Assembly: GCA_030744755.1 (NCBI GenBank)
Contig: JASLPY010000014.1
Location: 1-64,000, forward strand
Origin: Kiritimatiellia bacterium
GTDB taxonomy: Bacteria > Verrucomicrobiota > Kiritimatiellia > UBA8416 > JADHWI01
Reading direction: 5' to 3'
Length of the DNA: 64,000 bases
Made by a program: the position numbers and the translations under genes. Of the stretch, positions 61,643 to 64,000 are shown piece by piece (positions within the stretch are counted from its first letter, which is position 1; each line of letters begins with the position of its first letter). The notes beneath the pieces were generated by a model. That model saw only the letters and a list, made by a program, of their open reading frames with translations. It was not told the DNA's origin and did not search any database.

Positions 61643-64000
61643 CTACCTCAGCATGAAGATCGCTCCGGGCTCGGTGCCGGCTTCTGTCTTGAAGGTGGCC
61701 GTTGGCGTTGCCCATGCATTCAGTATCACGTTCGAGGCACGGAACCGGTAGTAGTAGTCCGTGAAGCCGATCAGTCCGGCCAGATCGTTGCTGATCACAC
61801 CGGTAACCTGGTTCCCTGCGATGAAGTTCGTATTCTCCCAGGCAGTCTCAACACCCAGCCCGTCTGTTGTACCCCAGTACACCGACACCGTCGTCGGTAT
61901 CCCGCCGGTCGAGGTCAGGTTGCCCACCACTGTTGCCGCATTGTAGGTGATGTTCGTTGCGTACAGGTTTGTGATCGCCGGAGGATCTCCCGCACCGCCC
62001 GTGCTGAAGCTGTACAGCGGCGGCGCACCCCACAGATCCTCCACCGCGTTGGTTGCCCGGAAGGTGAAGAAGTAGGTCGACGCTCCCTGCAGTCCTGCCA
62101 CAGGATGGTCGATCGTAACTGCGGTACCGGTGTAACTTCCCAGGTACGCTGACTCATCGTAGTTGGTGGTGGTCCCTTCGTTGCTCAGACCCCAGTAGGC
62201 CCAGACCTCAAGCACCGCGCCCGTGGGCACCACCAGGTCCGCATGCAGCGTGGCCGTGTTGATCAATACGTCGGTCGCCGGCTGGTTGGTGATGGACATC
62301 GGGTCCAACTCCTCGGGCTCGTATGCCGTGGTCAGACCATACTTGACTTCAAGGTACGCACCCACGATCTCGAGCTCCTCGTCACTCAGCACGCGGTTGT
62401 ACATTATGACCTCGGCGATCTCGCTGTGGCCAACCAGCTGGTTATCCCGGTTGCCGTTCAGCTGAAGTCGACGCGGCTCGTAGTCGGTGTTATGCCCGCT
62501 GGTGTCGGCTGAGGTAATCAGGTTGCCGTCCTTCCAGAACCAAGCCTCGGGATCCGGCAGATCGTTGTGGTGCCCCGCATGTATGTGCCAGTCGTAATTG
62601 AGGCTGCTTCCGCCCTGGTGAATCCAATTTCCTGGAGTGTACCACCTTTCGTCCCTCTGGCCGTCGAACCCGAATCTCCAGTCGTGATCGCGAGACCCAA
62701 TCACCACCTCGTTTTCGCCGCCGCCGTTGTATCGGGCGACGGAGAAGATGGTATAGTTGTGATGGGTGGGCTCGAAGTTGAAGGTGGTGGACAGGCGGTC
62801 ATCGTTATCGAACTTGACCACCGGCTGGCCGTTGGGACCGCCGCTGGTCCAGTACTGCGGATCGCTAACGCGTATATCCGCATCGTTGCCCGATCCGGAT
62901 TTGTCCACCCACGTGTCGGGAATAGGCCAGAGGTTCATGTTCTGGGCATGGGCCGGGTTGTTATCCGGATTGCCGTCGCCGTCGACGTCATCCGCCGCCA
63001 GCCACAGTGTCATCCCGTTGGTCACGGTCATAGGCGCCACCGTGGCCTGCTTCAGCGTAGTGAAGTTGGTCGATGAAGACGCCCAGGCCCCACCCAGGTC
63101 ATTGCTCGCCCAGCTGCGATAGAAGTAGCGCACGCCGTAGTACAGCCCGGTCACGTTCACCGAGAATGCCTCACCCTGCGCAACACCCGGGAAGTTGGTA
63201 GTGCTGTCCCATGCCGACGCGGTCGTACCGCCATCGGTTGCGCCCCAGTAGATCTTCGTGTCGCACGTTCCGCCAGCGACCAGCGTACCACTGATCTCCG
63301 CCTCGCTGAGCTTCGTCAGCACGGGAGCATTGTTGTCGACTTCTACGTTGCCGTAGGTCGTGAAGCTCTCCGATGAGAACGCCCAGCCCTCGTCGCCAAG
63401 CGTATTGCTGCCGTAGGTCGTATACCAGTAGTCCGTATCGATACCGAGACCTTCCACCTTGTTAGAGAACAGCCCCAGGTTCAGGCTGCCCATGTAGACA
63501 TTGGTCTCCCAATTGCCTTTGAGCTGGGCCCCGTCGTTGGTGCCGTAGTAGAACCACACGTAAGTGGGAGACGAACTGGTGTACACCAGGTCGCCCATCA
63601 GCCACACATTTGTTGTGCCGAGATTCGTAACCCCCGCGGCCGTCGTGATCGACACGTCCGCCGGGCTCAGCGCGGCTTCGGCGGTATTACCGTAGGCACC
63701 CATGTTGATACGGTTGCCGTTGGGCGATGGCTCGTTGGAGTAGTCGGCAGTACTACCACCGTCAAGAGCCGCACTATTGGTAGCGTCGAACACGTACCCG
63801 CCGGACGTCCAGCGCCCGTACGGGCTCTTCAGGTGCAGGTCATCAAACTCGGAACCGAAATGCGCATCGCCCGTAACGGTTCCCACCCCGTAGGTCACTG
63901 TGCCCTGGATGTATGGCGTCGTATTCGCCCCGCTCATGGAACTGTAATACACGTACACATTACCGCCCTGCCGATGGATATCGTTGGTCTCGTAGCTGTT
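61643..64000 (-). CDS. Large surface protein, C-terminal part: anchor-Q/Fn3-like/LamG
   Basis: The frame is open to the right edge, so only the last 785 or so residues are seen. The first 100 match the end of a beta-helix with choice-of-anchor-Q domain (DAHFGSEFDDLHLKSPYGRW, NRINMGAYGNTAEAALS). Two Fn3-like modules (YYGTNDGAQLKGNWETN; IYWGATDGGTTASAWDS) precede a LamG-like domain, and two more follow (AYWGLSNEGTTTNYD; VYWGTTDGLGVETAWEN). It ends EPGAIFMLR. Modules and ending mirror the giant protein at 23647, so both are products of the same family and probably share an export or anchoring route. Confidence 0.85.
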   Translation of the reverse strand, partial: NSYETNDIHRQGGNVYVYYSSMSGANTTPYIQGTVTYGVGTVTGDAHFGSEFDDLHLKSPYGRWTSGGYVFDATNSAALDGGSTADYSNEPSPNGNRINMGAYGNTAEAALSPADVSITTAAGVTNLGTTNVWLMGDLVYTSSSPTYVWFYYGTNDGAQLKGNWETNVYMGSLNLGLFSNKVEGLGIDTDYWYTTYGSNTLGDEGWAFSSESFTTYGNVEVDNNAPVLTKLSEAEISGTLVAGGTCDTKIYWGATDGGTTASAWDSTTNFPGVAQGEAFSVNVTGLYYGVRYFYRSWASNDLGGAWASSSTNFTTLKQATVAPMTVTNGMTLWLAADDVDGDGNPDNNPAHAQNMNLWPIPDTWVDKSGSGNDADIRVSDPQYWTSGGPNGQPVVKFDNDDRLSTTFNFEPTHHNYTIFSVARYNGGGENEVVIGSRDHDWRFGFDGQRDERWYTPGNWIHQGGSSLNYDWHIHAGHHNDLPDPEAWFWKDGNLITSADTSGHNTDYEPRRLQLNGNRDNQLVGHSEIAEVIMYNRVLSDEELEIVGAYLEVKYGLTTAYEPEELDPMSITNQPATDVLINTATLHADLVVPTGAVLEVWAYWGLSNEGTTTNYDESAYLGSYTGTAVTIDHPVAGLQGASTYFFTFRATNAVEDLWGAPPLYSFSTGGAGDPPAITNLYATNITYNAATVVGNLTSTGGIPTTVSVYWGTTDGLGVETAWENTNFIAGNQVTGVISNDLAGLIGFTDYYYRFRASNVILNAWATPTATFKTEAGTEPGAIFMLR

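Overview
The window looks like a chromosome segment of a PVC-superphylum bacterium, most likely Kiritimatiellota or a nearby Verrucomicrobia/Lentisphaerae lineage. This is inferred from gene content, not from a marker-gene tree. The supporting genes are CxPxR/CxPSR sulfatases, DUF6807 (PmoA-like), Tat-exported Gfo/Idh/MocA and NIPSNAP proteins, hydrazine-synthase-alpha-like cytochrome/propeller proteins, PQQ-type propellers and giant Fn3-like/LamG surface proteins. Coding density is moderate and the intergenic gaps are full of palindromic repeats.

Layout. 1-597: end of an IS21-family element that has cut into a small gene. 759-2419: small membrane proteins, then an inverted GATC-rich repeat block. 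2987-3060: tRNA-Gly(TCC). 3144-11212: housekeeping and degradative genes (GH144-like glucanase, M50 protease, PgpA, K+-dependent membrane pyrophosphatase, PhnP-like hydrolase, cpYpsA-type protein, Ca2+/Na+ antiporter). 11250-12140: repeat-rich non-coding stretch. 12167-17665: two sulfatases and a parallel beta-helix protein, a polysaccharide or sulfated-glycan theme. 18010-23439: a secreted methyltransferase-like/PQQ-propeller fusion, a RAYT transposase embedded in its REP repeats, and a mutarotase-like lipoprotein. 23647-34791: one 3,714-residue secreted repeat protein. 34841-41193: DUF6807, a Gfo/Idh gene broken by an in-frame TGA, an exosortase-rhomboid fusion, NIPSNAP, and DAHP synthase/chorismate mutase. 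41250-54405: three hydrazine-synthase-alpha-like heme proteins around a two-component system. 54421-61210: RlmL-like methyltransferase, a second methyltransferase-like/PQQ protein, a sialate-O-acetylesterase-like hydrolase and an alpha/beta hydrolase. 61643-64000: 3' part of a second large surface protein.

Two themes stand out. First, at least five sequence-unrelated hairpin families share one architecture, a GTAG tetranucleotide directly 5' of a hairpin and usually in inverted pairs. That is the REP/BIME signature, and a RAYT gene lies inside one family. Second, a single polypeptide (37621-39135) joins an exosortase-like domain with the active-site Cys motif to a complete-looking rhomboid protease domain. 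The two giant surface proteins share a short EPG-hydrophobic-Arg C-terminus. This could be an undescribed protein-sorting arrangement, but the link is inference.
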